Shown one piece after another: positions 10,259 to 20,803 of a DNA stretch of 64,000 nt (the first letter of the stretch is position 1; each line of letters opens with the position of its first letter). The translations under genes and the position numbers were made by a program. This stretch comes from Homarus americanus (taxonomy: Eukaryota > Arthropoda > Malacostraca > Decapoda > Nephropidae): positions 845,001 to 909,000 of the forward strand of contig NW_024744482.1 of the NCBI RefSeq assembly GCF_018991925.1, given 5' to 3'. Under the pieces are notes generated by a model. The model made no database searches. It worked only from the letters and a program-made list of their open reading frames with translations, and was not told the DNA's origin.

Positions 10259-10559
10259 CCTAAGGTATGCAGTCACCTCCTCCCTCGCTTTTATCAGCTG
10301 CATATCCAAGGCTCTCCGTTCCTAAGAGTTTAATAATATTTTCAGTATATTTGAAGGTCAGTTTGTTAGTTTCTCCCTTAATAAGTCTCGATTACAGTCT
10401 AGTAGTTAGAAGCATCGTCTGGCCCTCACTACCTCCTCTGATTACTGCTGATGGCTGATAATAATGCCTTGTGATATCGAACTACTTGTCTTTTCCGGAT
10501 ATCTCGTGACAGCCTCCACGAAACTGTATTTACCTGGATACGTTAACCTTTGGCTTAAT

Positions 10560-11740
10560 TGGTACGTGTCAACAACACACCTGCTGCTGATGTCTACCTG
10601 GCTAACAGCAAGGCGATACAACACCTTTTAATTTATCAACAAAACCTTTTAATTTCTCTAGACAATACTTTTATTTATATATATATATCAACACAATATC
10701 ATTTAGTTTTTCGACATATCTTTGAATTTATCTCTACAACACCTTTTAATTTCTCTCCATCAACTCCGTACGTAAAACCATGTAAAGACACTTAGCTCCA
10801 TCAAACACCTTCAGTAAACTTTATCACCCAATAATTCACGAAATTCTCAAGTGTTCTACGGTCCTAAACCCCCACTGGCCAGCCTCGCGTTGTATCCTCA
10901 GCGTATTCCCAACATGACGAATCTAACTCTGCTCTGAAGACGCCGCCTGCAACCATTAGAATTGGAACCAAATAGGATTACGATTTAGGACCCATTAGGA
11001 TTAGGTTAGGTTAGTTAGGATAAGGTCTATTTGAACTGAGGATTATTTGACTCGGTGACCTTCCGACCTGACTTGACCTGACCTAGAGTTGCTACTGGGG
11101 AGGGAACTATGTGAGAGAAGAGACGGGGTGGAGAAACCTTGTACCTACACTGACCTTATCCTCACTGCCTCTGACACCAACTACCTCCTTAAATTTATAC
11201 TATAATAAGTAGAGGAGTGATGCTCCACCTTTAGTTTACAGAAATAAATTAAGAATCACCAGAAGAATCTCCACCCCAGTCCATTCCACATGAAGAATCT
11301 GCACCCCAGTCCATTCCACTTGAAGAATTACCCTTCCTTCTTTTCTACACATTTATTGGCAGGTTACCAGAAGATACAAGATAAAAATTTACACAGCACA
11401 ATATTCACACTACTGATGGCATTGGATACTGTATAGCGGTATGGTGACACGAATTTTATAAGCCTATGTGAGAACGACCATCCCCGCGTGAATTATTGAT
11501 GATAGGAATTTTAAAAGTCTAGTTTGCAGCCACGCATTGTCTTGTCGTAACTCTTGCGCTTGTTCCAATAACACATTTGATCTGGTCTCGCTTTAAGAAT
11601 CACCCTTTCCCTCCCAGTGATCCCAAATAAATAATAATAATAATAGACTTCAGTTATTCGTGTATCTAACTTTTAAATATTCTTGGTGGTGTTCACTTTT
11701 CAAAACAAAGGAAATACACTAGAAAAAAAATCAACAAACA
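10560..11740. other. Unique AT-rich DNA, no gene seen
   Basis: It holds AACACCTTTTAATTT-like words (10610-10760), short TTAGG-like runs near 10998-11025, a duplicated GAAGAATC..CACCCCAGTCCATTCCAC word near 11265-11325 and an AAT run at 11625. No exon is supported. Confidence 0.55.
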
Positions 11741-12029
11741 CAAACACATTTCACACATACGGTAAGATTGCACCAACATTTTGACCCCCAGTAAGAATGA
11801 CCTCTCCTACACACCAGCAGTCAGTCAGATACGGAAGATGGATGTCTTGTCTAAAACTTCCAATTTCTCTCAGTCGTAAGATTAACATGTTTACAACTGT
11901 GTGCCCTGACAGGAAGCCAACCAGAAATGTTGACGTAACTATTATTGAACGAGGGGAAACTGTGTGTTGGTGTCTCGGCTGCATCCGACCTGGACTTACC
12001 TGTTTTTGTGAGTTTTTTTTTTGGGGGGG

Positions 12030-12095
12030 GTGGGGGGTATTTCCTGATGTATGTATGTATGTATGTATGTGTATGTGTGAATGAGAGAGAGAGAG
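12030..12095 (+). repeat. Poly-G, (GTAT)n and (GA)n
   Basis: A G-run at about 12023-12037, then TGTATGTATG repeats and a short AGAGAG run. Confidence 0.9.
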
Positions 12096-12287
12096 AATAT
12101 AGATTGCTACATGGTCTGATCGATGTAATGAAATGTTTGATAGATAGACAGATAGATTGATAGAAATAAGCAACTATTGTAACTCATTTTACTTTCCTTT
12201 TACGAGGAAAATACCAGAGGGGGGAAAAATACACCAGTTATTCTAATTTCCTGTGTTGTTGAGCTGGGCTGACAAAAACAACCTGGA

Positions 12288-12295
12288 TGACGTCA
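12288..12295. promoter_or_regulatory. CRE palindrome TGACGTCA
   Basis: A perfect cAMP-response-element palindrome. Three further perfect copies lie at 24412, 34762 and 48909. An isolated 8-mer is weak evidence of function. Confidence 0.25.
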
Positions 12296-12660
12296 GCTGG
12301 GTCTTTACAACCTCCTGGACTGCATCAACACGTCCTCATTATCGAGCTTCCGTCCTCACTGCACTACTGCCGGCCCCTAGGTAGAACAATGGGGAGGACT
12401 GTATTGTTTGGTACACCTTTAGAGTCCCCAGTCACGTGATTCCTTGATCCCGTTTGTTTGCTCTTGTTTATAGTGAGTCAATGGGATAACTTGTAATATA
12501 ACCCGTATTGCGTATTGTTAGTGATTATTACGTGTTATTTAAGGATGTATTCTGTTAAAGTGAAGGTAATTTTTATTTGAGATAGACGGTTCTGTTTATT
12601 GGTGAACTGTTTAATTATAGAATAGGTAAATAATAACAATAACTGCTCCGTCATACTCAC

Positions 12661-12789
12661 CTCCGCTGCCACCTGGCGTCTACTCGCACGTGCGTTGCCA
12701 CGACAACCGAGTCCGGCCACCTTTGCCTGGCGTACGATACAAGGGAAACGTTTGGTTTTAGCGTATTCCCGTATGTGTGAGATCTTCAT
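12661..12789 (-). CDS. Candidate first exon of a divergent minus-strand transcript
   Basis: On the minus strand an ATG at 12789 opens a 43-codon frame (MKISHIREYAKTKRF.., ending ..RRQVAAE) that runs directly into a strong splice donor GAG|GTGAGT (12661/12660). An in-frame TAG lies just upstream (12811-12813). The block is richer in CpG than its surroundings and contains CACGTG and an X-box-like GTTGCCACGACAAC. The product is not recognised and the exon could be non-coding 5' leader. It lies head-to-head with the + strand exon at 13241. Confidence 0.3.
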
Positions 12790-13076
12790 TTGCAGCACAA
12801 ATATTAACAACTATATGGCGTATATAGTATATTATGTAAACCAAGATTGTTTTGAATGAGTGTTGTGTGTTTAGTTGTATTTGGTTGTGGTAATGAATTG
12901 TGGACAAAGTTTACTCTCTCACTCTCTGCTAGACTGCCACTTCGCAGCCAGTTATCAACGGGACGGCAAAGAGAGAGGGAGCATCTCCCGCTCTCCATTC
13001 GACTTGGACTTGTGTCGTCGCCAACTTGTTGAGTTGTAAAACTTGAGCCGAAAATTTTTGTAAGCCCTCTATGTGA

Positions 13077-13108
13077 TATATTTCTGAGATCAGTTGTCCC
13101 TCTCAGTC
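13077..13108 (+). promoter_or_regulatory. Candidate core promoter (TATA-like box plus initiator)
   Basis: TATATTT begins at 13077, and 28 bp downstream an initiator TCAGTC (A at 13105) matches the arthropod consensus TCAKTY. Spacing is within a few bases of the usual TATA-to-start distance. It would give a 136-nt leader before the ATG at 13241. That leader holds three short upstream ATG frames (13121-13141, 13138-13155, 13142-13195), which weakens the case or implies translational control. Confidence 0.35.
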
Positions 13109-13240
13109 AAGACGACGTGTATGAGGAATCATAGTGCATGAATGGAACCAATTAGAGTTGTGTTTCAGGACCAATGCTTCAACAAGTGGTGGTAGTAACT
13201 TGATAATAAGAAGTAGTAGTTTGTAGTGACCATCGCGAAC

Positions 13241-13304
13241 ATGGACGGGAGATATACACCAAGGCTCCTGCTGTCCTTCCTCCTCCTTTTAATTACCAGA
13301 AACG
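13241..13304 (+). CDS. Candidate first coding exon with signal peptide
   Basis: The ATG at 13241 sits in a good start context (A at -3, G at +4) with an in-frame TAG 24 bases upstream (13217-13219). Twenty-one codons follow: MDGRYTPR, then a hydrophobic core LLLSFLLLLI, then TRN. This is the layout of a secretory signal peptide (short basic region, leucine-rich core). The frame ends at a consensus donor G|GTAAGT (13304/13305), leaving one base of the next codon, a phase-1 intron as is common after signal-peptide exons. The mature protein is not in view, so the family is unknown: a secreted or type I membrane protein is inferred. No downstream exon could be identified. Confidence 0.5.
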
Positions 13305-13639
13305 GTAAGTAATTGTCTTGGTAACTTGAGTGTTTATCAGAAACCTTTACCTCTTCTCTGGTTAAAGTCTTGGTCATGTTTCAACACGTTATGTAAAAGA
13401 AAATGTATGTGAATAATCTCGAGCATTCATTGTTGGTGGTGAGGCGATAGGTAAGTCCATCATTCACACTCATTCATAATATATTTTTCAACAATTTAGT
13501 TCTTGTAAAATCAGTTTATTCATTTATTTCTTTTCAATATATCAATAATTTAGACGCCATTCTCATACTGAAAACGATACGATATTAAAATTGTCAAACA
13601 CCTGAAAGTTAGTTTTTTGGCGATATCAGCTCATGGGGT

Positions 13640-13870
13640 TGGGATTTCAATAGTTAGGTCCAATTAAGTGAAATCATAGGTAGTTATAGTTAGGTTCAGT
13701 TCACTAACATTATAGGTAGTTATAGTTAGGTTGGGTTCAGTAAAATCATAGTCAGGATTAGTTAAGTAAAGTCATGGTTAATTACAGTTAGGTTCAGTTT
13801 AGTAAAATCATAGGTAATTATAGTTAGGTTCAGTTAAGGTTAAATTATAGTTAGTCTCAGTTATATTTTA
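13640..13870. repeat. Diverged array around AGTTAGGTTCAGTT / AAATCATAGGTA
   Basis: Units of about 35-45 bp combine TATAGTTAGGTTCAGTT, AGTAAAATCATAG and GGTAATTA words. The array is old and irregular. Confidence 0.8.
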
Positions 13871-13969
13871 TCTACGTAACACTTATTTCCTTCACTACAT
13901 TGCCGACCAGAGTACAATGCTTTACTCCACTTACTATGATAGTTTAACCTCTTGAGTGCAAATGACATA

Positions 13970-14290
13970 ATCCATAGAGTACAATCACATAGGGGATTAA
14001 GCCATCGTTCTCATTGGTTAAGTCATCGTACTCAAACGCCACTCATCCTACTCAGGGGGTCAAGTCATCGTACTCAAGGGCAAGTCATCGTACTAAAGGG
14101 GTAAAATCATCGTACTCAAGGGCCACTCATCTTACGCAGGGGTCAAGTCATCGTACTCAAGGGCCACTCATCTTACTCAGGGGTCAAGTCATCGTACTCA
14201 AGTCATCGTACTCAAGGGCCACTCATCTTACGCAGGGGTCAAGTCATCGTACTCAGGGGACAAGTCATCGTACTCAGGGGTTTAAGCTTA
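13970..14290. repeat. Minisatellite with AAGTCATCGTACTCAAGG core
   Basis: CAAGTCATCGTACTCAAGGG alternates with GCCACTCATCTTACTCAGGGGT. About a dozen units exist in two interleaved types. The 97-residue + frame is a repeat artefact. Confidence 0.9.
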
Positions 14291-14649
14291 AGAAGAAAAC
14301 TGAGTAACGCATAAAATAGTGAGAAATACGAATAGAAAATGAGAGACAATTAAGATAGTGAAAAACACGAATGATAAAGTGAGACGAATATAAGACTTTT
14401 ACAGACGAATAAACCTTAAGAATAACACGATAACATGATAACACAGAACATAATAACATTTAATAACATAGAACATTATAACAATTGACCTTTCGGGCCA
14501 TTAATTTTTCTGATTAACTGTAATTAGGTTAGTGGCGTCATAATTACGGGGTCATTAATTTGTTACAGTAAAGGTCAAATTTTATTAGTCTATGTATTGT
14601 TATTATAAATTGATAGTTGAGTTTTATTAGTTCATGATGATGGTGATAA

Positions 14650-14880
14650 TTAAGGAAGATTATACTTTTCAGGGAGGTAATATTTTTAAGGGAGATGGTA
14701 TTTTCAAGGGAATTGTCGTATTTAAGGGAGGTAATATTTTTGAGGGAGTCAACGTATTTAAGGGAGGTAATATTTTTGAGGGAGTAAGCATATTTAAGGG
14801 AGCTTGGTATATTTAGGGAAGTTATTATATTTAAGGGAGATGCTACAGTCAAGGGAGTTATAGAATTTATGGGAGATTTT
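14650..14880. repeat. Diverged array, TTAAGGGAGGTAATATTTTTGAGGGAG type
   Basis: Alternating units contain TATTTAAGGGAG and TAATATTTTTGAGGGAG. Open frames on both strands are repeat-driven. Confidence 0.85.
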
Positions 14881-14889
14881 AGTGGTTGC

Positions 14890-15420
14890 CATACTGTAGG
14901 GTAAAAGTTGCGATGGGAACAGGAAATAGTTGCCATGCCTTAGAAGTAATAGTTGCCATGGATGGAATAAACAGCTGCCATGACCTTGATTAATGTCTGT
15001 ATGGCAATAATCAAAGTTGCCGTGGAATTAGAAAAGTGCCACGTATTTTGCTTTTATGACAATATAAAAATGATAGAGACGATATTTTCACCCTGTATAG
15101 TTGTCATGAGTTTAACGAAAATATATCAACTTTAATCTAATTTAGAAAGTTGTAAAAAATAATTACTGTTTTGAAATTGCTATCCATTATCTAAAGTAAT
15201 TCAGTAATATCTACGTGTTATCTTTACTCCTCTAGGTATACCTGTTATCTCTAGTGCTTTAAGAATAATTACATGATATTATTAGTCATCTAGAAATACA
15301 TGTTATCTTCACTACTGCATCGTTATCTTTGTTATCTTTTTTCCTTTCAAAATATTTATTGTTTCTTTGTACTTTTCTTCCTCTCTTGTGTGGGATGGAT
15401 TAAGGGGGAGTGAGACCTCA
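14890..15420. other. Unique AT-rich DNA, no gene seen
   Basis: It holds several GTTGCCATG words (14885-15010, for example near 14926, 14952, 14974) spaced 20-30 bp, perhaps a faint array, and otherwise plain AT-rich sequence. Confidence 0.55.
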
Positions 15421-15430
15421 AAGTAAGGGA

Positions 15431-15459
15431 GGCACACACACACACACACACACACACAT
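15431..15459 (-). repeat. (CA)n microsatellite
   Basis: Pure CA for about 28 bp. Confidence 0.95.
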
Positions 15460-15835
15460 CCTTAACTTACACAGTGAACTATATGAAATATCAAATGGAG
15501 GTTTTAATTAGTCTAGTGTAATGCATAAATGTGTAAAGAACTAAACTGATAGACAGTTAAAAACAGTTTAAAGTTGACTGGACCTAATAGTGTGACTGGG
15601 TATATATTAAAACCCCAGTTACTTTAGACAGTTTGGGTTGATAAATTACAGTCGAATTACAGCGTTGTACAGTTCGGTTCTCATTAACGAGGATGGCTGG
15701 GGAAGTTCCAAGTCGTTGCAATATTATTAAAGCGAATCAAACGTGTGGAAAATGCTCGGTGCTGGAAGGAAGATTCAGTGTACCAAAAAAAAAAATCAAG
15801 TTATGTTAATATTAATGTGGTGTACGACGGGAAGT

Positions 15836-15864
<29 letters not shown>
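15836..15864 (+). repeat. (GT)n microsatellite
   Basis: Pure GT for about 29 bp. Confidence 0.96.
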
Positions 15865-15866
<2 letters not shown>

Positions 15867-15976
15867 TCAGCTGTGTTTACTCTGATCTGCCGGGGTTGTT
15901 TTATTACGGGATAAAACTCGTGCGTCTGTAAAAGCAGAAAAAAGAGGTTACTAGGGATGAATAAGTGACTGCTTAG

Positions 15977-16030
15977 ATGGGCCCCAGTCCTAACAGGCCC
16001 CAACATAACATAACAGGCCCCAGACATAAC
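15977..16030 (+). repeat. Short repeat with GGCCCCAGTCCTAACAGGCCCC
   Basis: Two to three units of a GGCCCC..AGTCCTAACA word. It is the closest link between the diverged array at 2.8 kb and the clean arrays at 16.1, 36.1 and 56.6 kb. Confidence 0.75.
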
Positions 16031-16135
16031 CTAATATAAATCGACTGTAATCTAACCTAACGTGGATTGGGTAATGGACATCTCATTTAAATGGGTTTCT
16101 TATTTCTATGAACCAATGATCAGGTTTGGTAAATT

Positions 16136-16306
16136 AAGGGCCCATTAGAACTGGGGTCTAATAGAACAAGGGCCCATTAGAACTGGGGTCTAATAGAACA
16201 AGGGCCCATTAGAACTGGGGTCTAATAGAACAAGGGCCCATTAGAACTGGGGTCTAATAGAACAAGGGCCCATTAGAACTGGGGTCTAATAGAACAAGGG
16301 CCCATT
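16136..16306 (+). repeat. 32-bp minisatellite, about 5.3 copies
   Basis: The unit is AAGGGCCCATTAGAACT + GGGGTCTAATAGAAC. Copies are virtually identical, so the array is young or homogenised. Each unit carries the AGT(T/C)(C/T)TAAT(A/G)GGCCC core twice, in minus orientation. Confidence 0.95.
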
Positions 16307-16439
16307 TGACTTATAAACAATGAGGGAGACGGTTAGTGGGGAGGAGCTTTATATTACTGTAAAAATATTTTATCAGGACAGTTGATGGTGAACGATGGTG
16401 TTTAGACATGACTAATATGTACTGTTGGTAGATGCCTTA

Positions 16440-16680
16440 GCCAGCTCCATGGACGCTTCGCTTGACTGGTTGATTGACTGAAGCTACTCTCTGGCTGACC
16501 CTTACTGTCTTGTTGATGAATTGACTGACTGACTGACTGACTGCTCCATGAACGCTACTCTTGACTGACTGATTGACTAAAGCTACTCTAAGACTGACCT
16601 TTTCTGGTTTGCTGATGAATTGACTGACTGGCTGACTCTCTGACTGAAGCCATTTTCTAACTAACCCTTGCTGACTCGTT
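16440..16680. repeat. GACT-rich array (TTGACTGACTGACTGA)
   Basis: Pure TGAC tetramers near 16522-16542 lie within a longer repeat of about 115 bp: CTTGACTG..TGATTGACT..AAGCTACTCT..CTGACC..TGATGAATTGACTGACTG occurs at about 16455 and again at 16560. Confidence 0.85.
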
Positions 16681-16699
16681 TAATTGATACGCATAGTTA

Positions 16700-17260
16700 A
16701 TTTATTTATTGTTTTATTGAGCCAAAAAGTTGAGTGATGACGAATGAGGTTGGTTCAGGATTAGGATTTAAATTAATAGGTCTGTTAATCCTTCCTTTGT
16801 AATGTCATTTGTGTGTGTAAAATCCCGTTCGTTTCGTGTCAGACAAACATGAGTTGAGTTTGATTAGCAATTGTGTGTGCTGGAGCCTCTGTAATCTACA
16901 AAAATGCGTACTGTAATAAATTAAAACACAATCGGTTACTAACGCCCCCTTTTGAATTGAGGTTTTGTATATTATTGAACATTTATCCTACAGTTTTTGT
17001 CTAAATTCCTGATAGTGAATTTATTTCTGTTTATACCAGGAAATCGTATTTTTTTCGTGTCAGGTGAACATGAGTGTGTATAGTTATTAATTAATGTATA
17101 TATACCGGTTTATATATAATTATGTATCTATATTTTGGGGGGAGAAGGAGGGGGGGGTGTTAATGCTTTTGTAGTTCGGCAGTGAGATGGTAATTTTAGT
17201 GATGTGAATTTTAGATATTAAGAAAATAATAGGCAGCTGATGTTAAAATTTGGGATGTTT
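16700..17260. other. Unique AT-rich DNA, no gene seen
   Basis: AT-rich, with two copies of TCGTGTCAG.(A/C)AACATGAGT about 220 bp apart (16835 and 17056) and a G-run at 17139-17158. Confidence 0.55.
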
Positions 17261-17284
17261 TAAGGATGTGTTTAATCTTCGAGA

Positions 17285-17510
17285 CATAAACATAACCATA
17301 TTTAACCTAAGGAATCTCTGACTTAATCTAACCCACCGGTAATCTAATCTAACATAACTTATATCAAAGATTAACCCTTAACTTTACCCCTAAATTAACC
17401 TACCTTATCTTATCCTTAATTGTACCTTGCCCTTAACTTATTAAATTAACTTAACTTACCCCTAACCTAACCATTCCCACCTCAAGTATAACCTAACCTA
17501 GCTCCTGGCA
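17285..17510. repeat. CCTAA-rich degenerate telomere-like stretch
   Basis: Dense CTAACC, CCTAA and TTAACC words on the + strand, none in long perfect tandem. It is followed about 220 bp later by TTAGG-type words in the opposite sense. Confidence 0.7.
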
Positions 17511-17731
17511 TTAACATGAAAAAATTTCACTCAGTTTTCAAGTTTGGGAATTTGAGTTTTGGCTTCAGAAAATTCTTAATATCACGAGGGAATTAATTTG
17601 ACCTGCAATGGAATTTTTTTTGTACCTGATTAACTGCTTAACAAAATTCCATAAAATGCAGAGAATTTTTATCATAATACCGAATTTATTTGGTTATTCC
17701 ATGATTTTTGTTGCCTGAAATGTTGTTGTGT

Positions 17732-17890
17732 ATTAGGTTAGGATAGGGGGTGGCAGGTTATGTTAGGTGAAGGGTAAGTTACGTTGATTAGGTTAGGTTA
17801 AGTTACGTTGATTAGGTAAGGTACATATTAAGTTACATTAGGTTAGATTAAGTTAGGTGTGGATTAGATTAAGAGTAGGTTAGCTAGGAT
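17732..17890. repeat. TTAGG-rich degenerate telomere-like stretch
   Basis: GGTTAGG, AGGTTA and GATTAGG words on the + strand, the reverse complement class of the 17285-17510 stretch. A TTACGTTGATTAGGT sub-repeat occurs twice. Confidence 0.7.
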
Positions 17891-17944
17891 TGATTTGGGG
17901 CGAATAAGGGGACAAGTGAACCCCTCGTTGAAATGAGAAAAATC

Positions 17945-17945
<1 letters not shown>

Positions 17946-17995
<50 letters not shown>
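17946..17995 (-). repeat. (CA)n microsatellite
   Basis: About 50 bp of pure CA. Confidence 0.97.
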
Positions 17996-17997
<2 letters not shown>

Positions 17998-18119
17998 ATA
18001 TATTTACAATAATCCGACATTTGATCAATAAATAATTTAAACAAACATGAGGCGGACAAATTGGTTCATTAAAGTGTGTATATCAAAACAGGACTAAAAG
18101 TGAAGTAGCTTGACTGTTT

Positions 18120-18320
18120 TTGGTTTATATGTATAACTTTATATACATATAAATACACATATCATTTTCTGTACGTAGCCAATTATGTATGTATGATACT
18201 TGTATTTTGTGTAGCCATAATACAATCAGGTTGAAATATACATGTACACTATATATTTGTGAATGATATTGTGTGTATATAGTATATGTACAGTATAATA
18301 TGTATACAGTTACGTCACGT
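18120..18320. other. AT-rich region with TATAC/GTATA palindromic words
   Basis: Many ATATAC, GTATAT and CATATA words with short local inverted repeats. No gene is seen. Confidence 0.5.
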
Positions 18321-18688
18321 GCCGCTGAATTGCATTAGGATAGAAAAATTAACATCTATCATTTAATTCATAATATTACTAATTTAAGGAGTACCTATGA
18401 TGTAAAATTCTTGATCATTAACCTGACCCTACCTGCGTAATGGGACGTAACTGCCAATTAAGCCAATTAGTTCGGGATTATTGTTGAAGCCTACAGAAGG
18501 ATGTATAATGAAAAAGACTCCATTTTATTCTCGTCATGACCGATGTTGGCTGGTTGGGCGTTAGGTTGGTATTTTTTTTTAATATATTTCCAGTGTTAAT
18601 GATCGTCGTTCGTGTGGCTAGTTGTTAATATCAGGTCACACTGGATCAAAGGAACGACCTGTCAATAATTAAGAAGGATTACATAGAA

Positions 18689-18800
18689 ATTAGACACCTT
18701 ATTTTATTTGACCTGATGATTAGACACCCTAATGCTAACCTAATCCCTAGGTAGCGTTAGGGGGTTTAATCATCAGGTGAAATAAACTGGGGTGTCTAAT
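18689..18800. mobile_element. Fold-back element with 51-bp inverted arms (best copy)
   Basis: The left arm (18689-18740) begins ATTAGACACC and contains ACCTGATGATTAGACACCC. The right arm (18750-18800) is its reverse complement at about 43 of 51 positions and ends GGTGTCTAAT. The loop is about 9 nt. There is no coding capacity. Partial copies occur near 10.2, 36.9, 42.6, 49.6 and 53.0 kb. This is the form of a MITE or fold-back element. I did not establish target-site duplications. Confidence 0.65.
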
Positions 18801-18946
18801 CTTCACGTCATCTGGCTCTTCCGTATTGCCAGGAAACAAAACTCTAACTGGAATGAGAAATTAACTGGTTGCTTCAGAAAACTACCGGTTCAGATAAGTT
18901 TAACCTTAATAATATGACCTGCGGGTAACAGTCAACAACAGTCTCT

Positions 18947-19285
18947 TTGATCGGGGCGTTAACCGGGATGTGTGTGAGTTGCCGTGGGCGTGTGGGCGTG
19001 TGGGAAAGAAAGGAAAGAGACCCATCCACCCTCAGTTCCCATCGTCCTCATCACCTCCATCCTCATCTCCCTCCTGTTCCACCCACATCCCCCCTCCACC
19101 CCCTCCACCCACACCCCTTCCTTTCAATATCCCCTCCTTACCACCCCCCTAACCCCCACACCCTCACCTACCGTCCCCACCTTTCCACCCACACCTTTCA
19201 TTTCCGTTTACCTACCCCACACCCACCCCACACCCCACCACCCACACACCACACCCACCCACCCCACCCCACCCCCAGGAATCGA
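18947..19285 (-). repeat. C-rich tract (CCACCC, CACCCC)
   Basis: From about 19020 to 19280 the + strand is dominated by CCACCC and CACCCCA words; the minus strand is G-rich with quadruplex potential. Three proline-rich frames overlap here, which marks them as artefacts. Confidence 0.9.
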
Positions 19286-19289
19286 CTCT

Positions 19290-19880
19290 AGGTAAACGCC
19301 AGCGCCGGAGATCTTATCACCAGCTGAGGCTTGATGATGCCCGGATGATTTTGTTCCGCCTCGTTAGGTTCTAAGACAAACACGTTTTTTTTCCTCCTCT
19401 TCCTCTCACCAGTCCATCACCCTAACAGGTTCCTGGTGTATGGTCGACGTAGGTTCTGTTGAGTTGGGTCTCCATTAATGTTATTCCTGTTTGCTACTTC
19501 ATTTCTGTTGTGTGTGTGTGTGTTGGTAGGTGGATGGAAAGGTATATATAGATGTTGATGGGTGCCTGAGTGGATGTTTGGCTGAGTGTCTGGATTATGA
19601 GTTCCGGTATAGATATATATTTATATTTTATCACCATCTTTATTCACCTATCCCAAACGACCGCCATTCCTGACCTGACTGATGTAAGTTGTCTTCACTC
19701 TTGAGGGATATTTTACCAGCTACCTCCTCCTCCTCACAGCGTCCCTAATAATGACTTTTAATTACTTTTTAATGTTTATTGACGACAGTAAATTACGTGG
19801 AAAATTGAGGCCCCCCAAACCGTTTTTTGTTAGTAATTTATTAAAAAAAGAATTTTATTTAAAACTTGTTATCGTCCTCT
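19290..19880. other. Unique DNA, no gene seen
   Basis: It contains a GT run near 19511, TATATA near 19612 and short homopolymers. No exon is supported. Confidence 0.55.
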
Positions 19881-19884
19881 CCCT

Positions 19885-20300
19885 TAAACAGTCTCCTCTC
19901 TTATCCCCCCTTTGAATTCACCCTTATTCCCTTTGTTTAGTTCACCCTTATTTTACCCTTATTAACTCCCTTGGTTTTACCCCTTATAGTATCTCCCTTT
20001 GTTTATCCTCCCTTATTTTGCCCTTAAATGTCTCCCTTATTATCTCCCTTTAAATGCATTTAGTTCCTTCCTCTAAATCGTCTCCCTTAGATAATATCGT
20101 CTTTAAGAATCTGTCTTTTCTCCCTTCTCCAGTTATCTTAATCTTCTCCCTTCCTTATAACCTTCCTCAATTCATCCATTCCCCAACATCTCCCTTTATC
20201 TCTCCCTTCGTCAACGCCTCCCTTAAACTCTCCCCTCCTGTTAACTCCACCCTTCCTTCCCCTCCCTTCCTCCGTTCCTCATTCCCTCCTCCCTCCTACT
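19885..20300 (+). repeat. Pyrimidine tract with CTCCCTTATT units
   Basis: Diverged units such as TCTCCCTTA, CACCCTTATT and CTCCCTTTG recur every 10-20 bp. The 102-codon frame starting at 20054 is proline/serine-rich low complexity and is not called. Confidence 0.85.
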
Positions 20301-20389
20301 CACCCTTGCCACTCTTAACCCGTGACTTTCCGGCTAAATTAGAAATATCCGGCCAGGGCTGATAACTAAGAGGCAAGTTAATGAAGAAT

Positions 20390-20390
<1 letters not shown>

Positions 20391-20421
<31 letters not shown>
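20391..20421 (+). repeat. (CT)n microsatellite
   Basis: About 30 bp of pure CT. Confidence 0.96.
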
Positions 20422-20425
<4 letters not shown>

Positions 20426-20484
20426 ACATCCTCTCTCTTATTGTCATGGTAATTATTGTGGTACGCTTATTATTGTTTTATAAT

Positions 20485-20605
20485 TGTTGTTGTTGTTGTT
20501 GTTGTTTTTATTAGTATTAGTGCTGTTGTTGTTGTTATTATTGTTGTTATGATTGCTCTTGTTATTATTGTTATTATTAGTATTGTTGTTGTTGTTTTGT
20601 TTATT
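20485..20605 (+). repeat. (TTG)n-rich tract
   Basis: TTG/TTA triplets over about 120 bp. Confidence 0.9.
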
Positions 20606-20780
20606 GTTGCTGTTTATTAGTTCAGCTTTGAATTCGATCTATGGTAAAACATATCAGCTGTTTTTGTTAATTTGTTGTCAATAAATAATTAACATTTTAG
20701 TATTTTGAGTCAGTGTATTAAGTAGGCATACACTGTTGGTAATGGACTTCAATTCTAATGAGCTCTAACCTAACCTAACC

Positions 20781-20803
20781 AGAGAGAGAGAGAGAGAGTG
20801 GGT

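Noticed and set aside
18947..19295. Three proline-rich frames
   Set aside because: They are produced by a C-rich tract open in all three phases.
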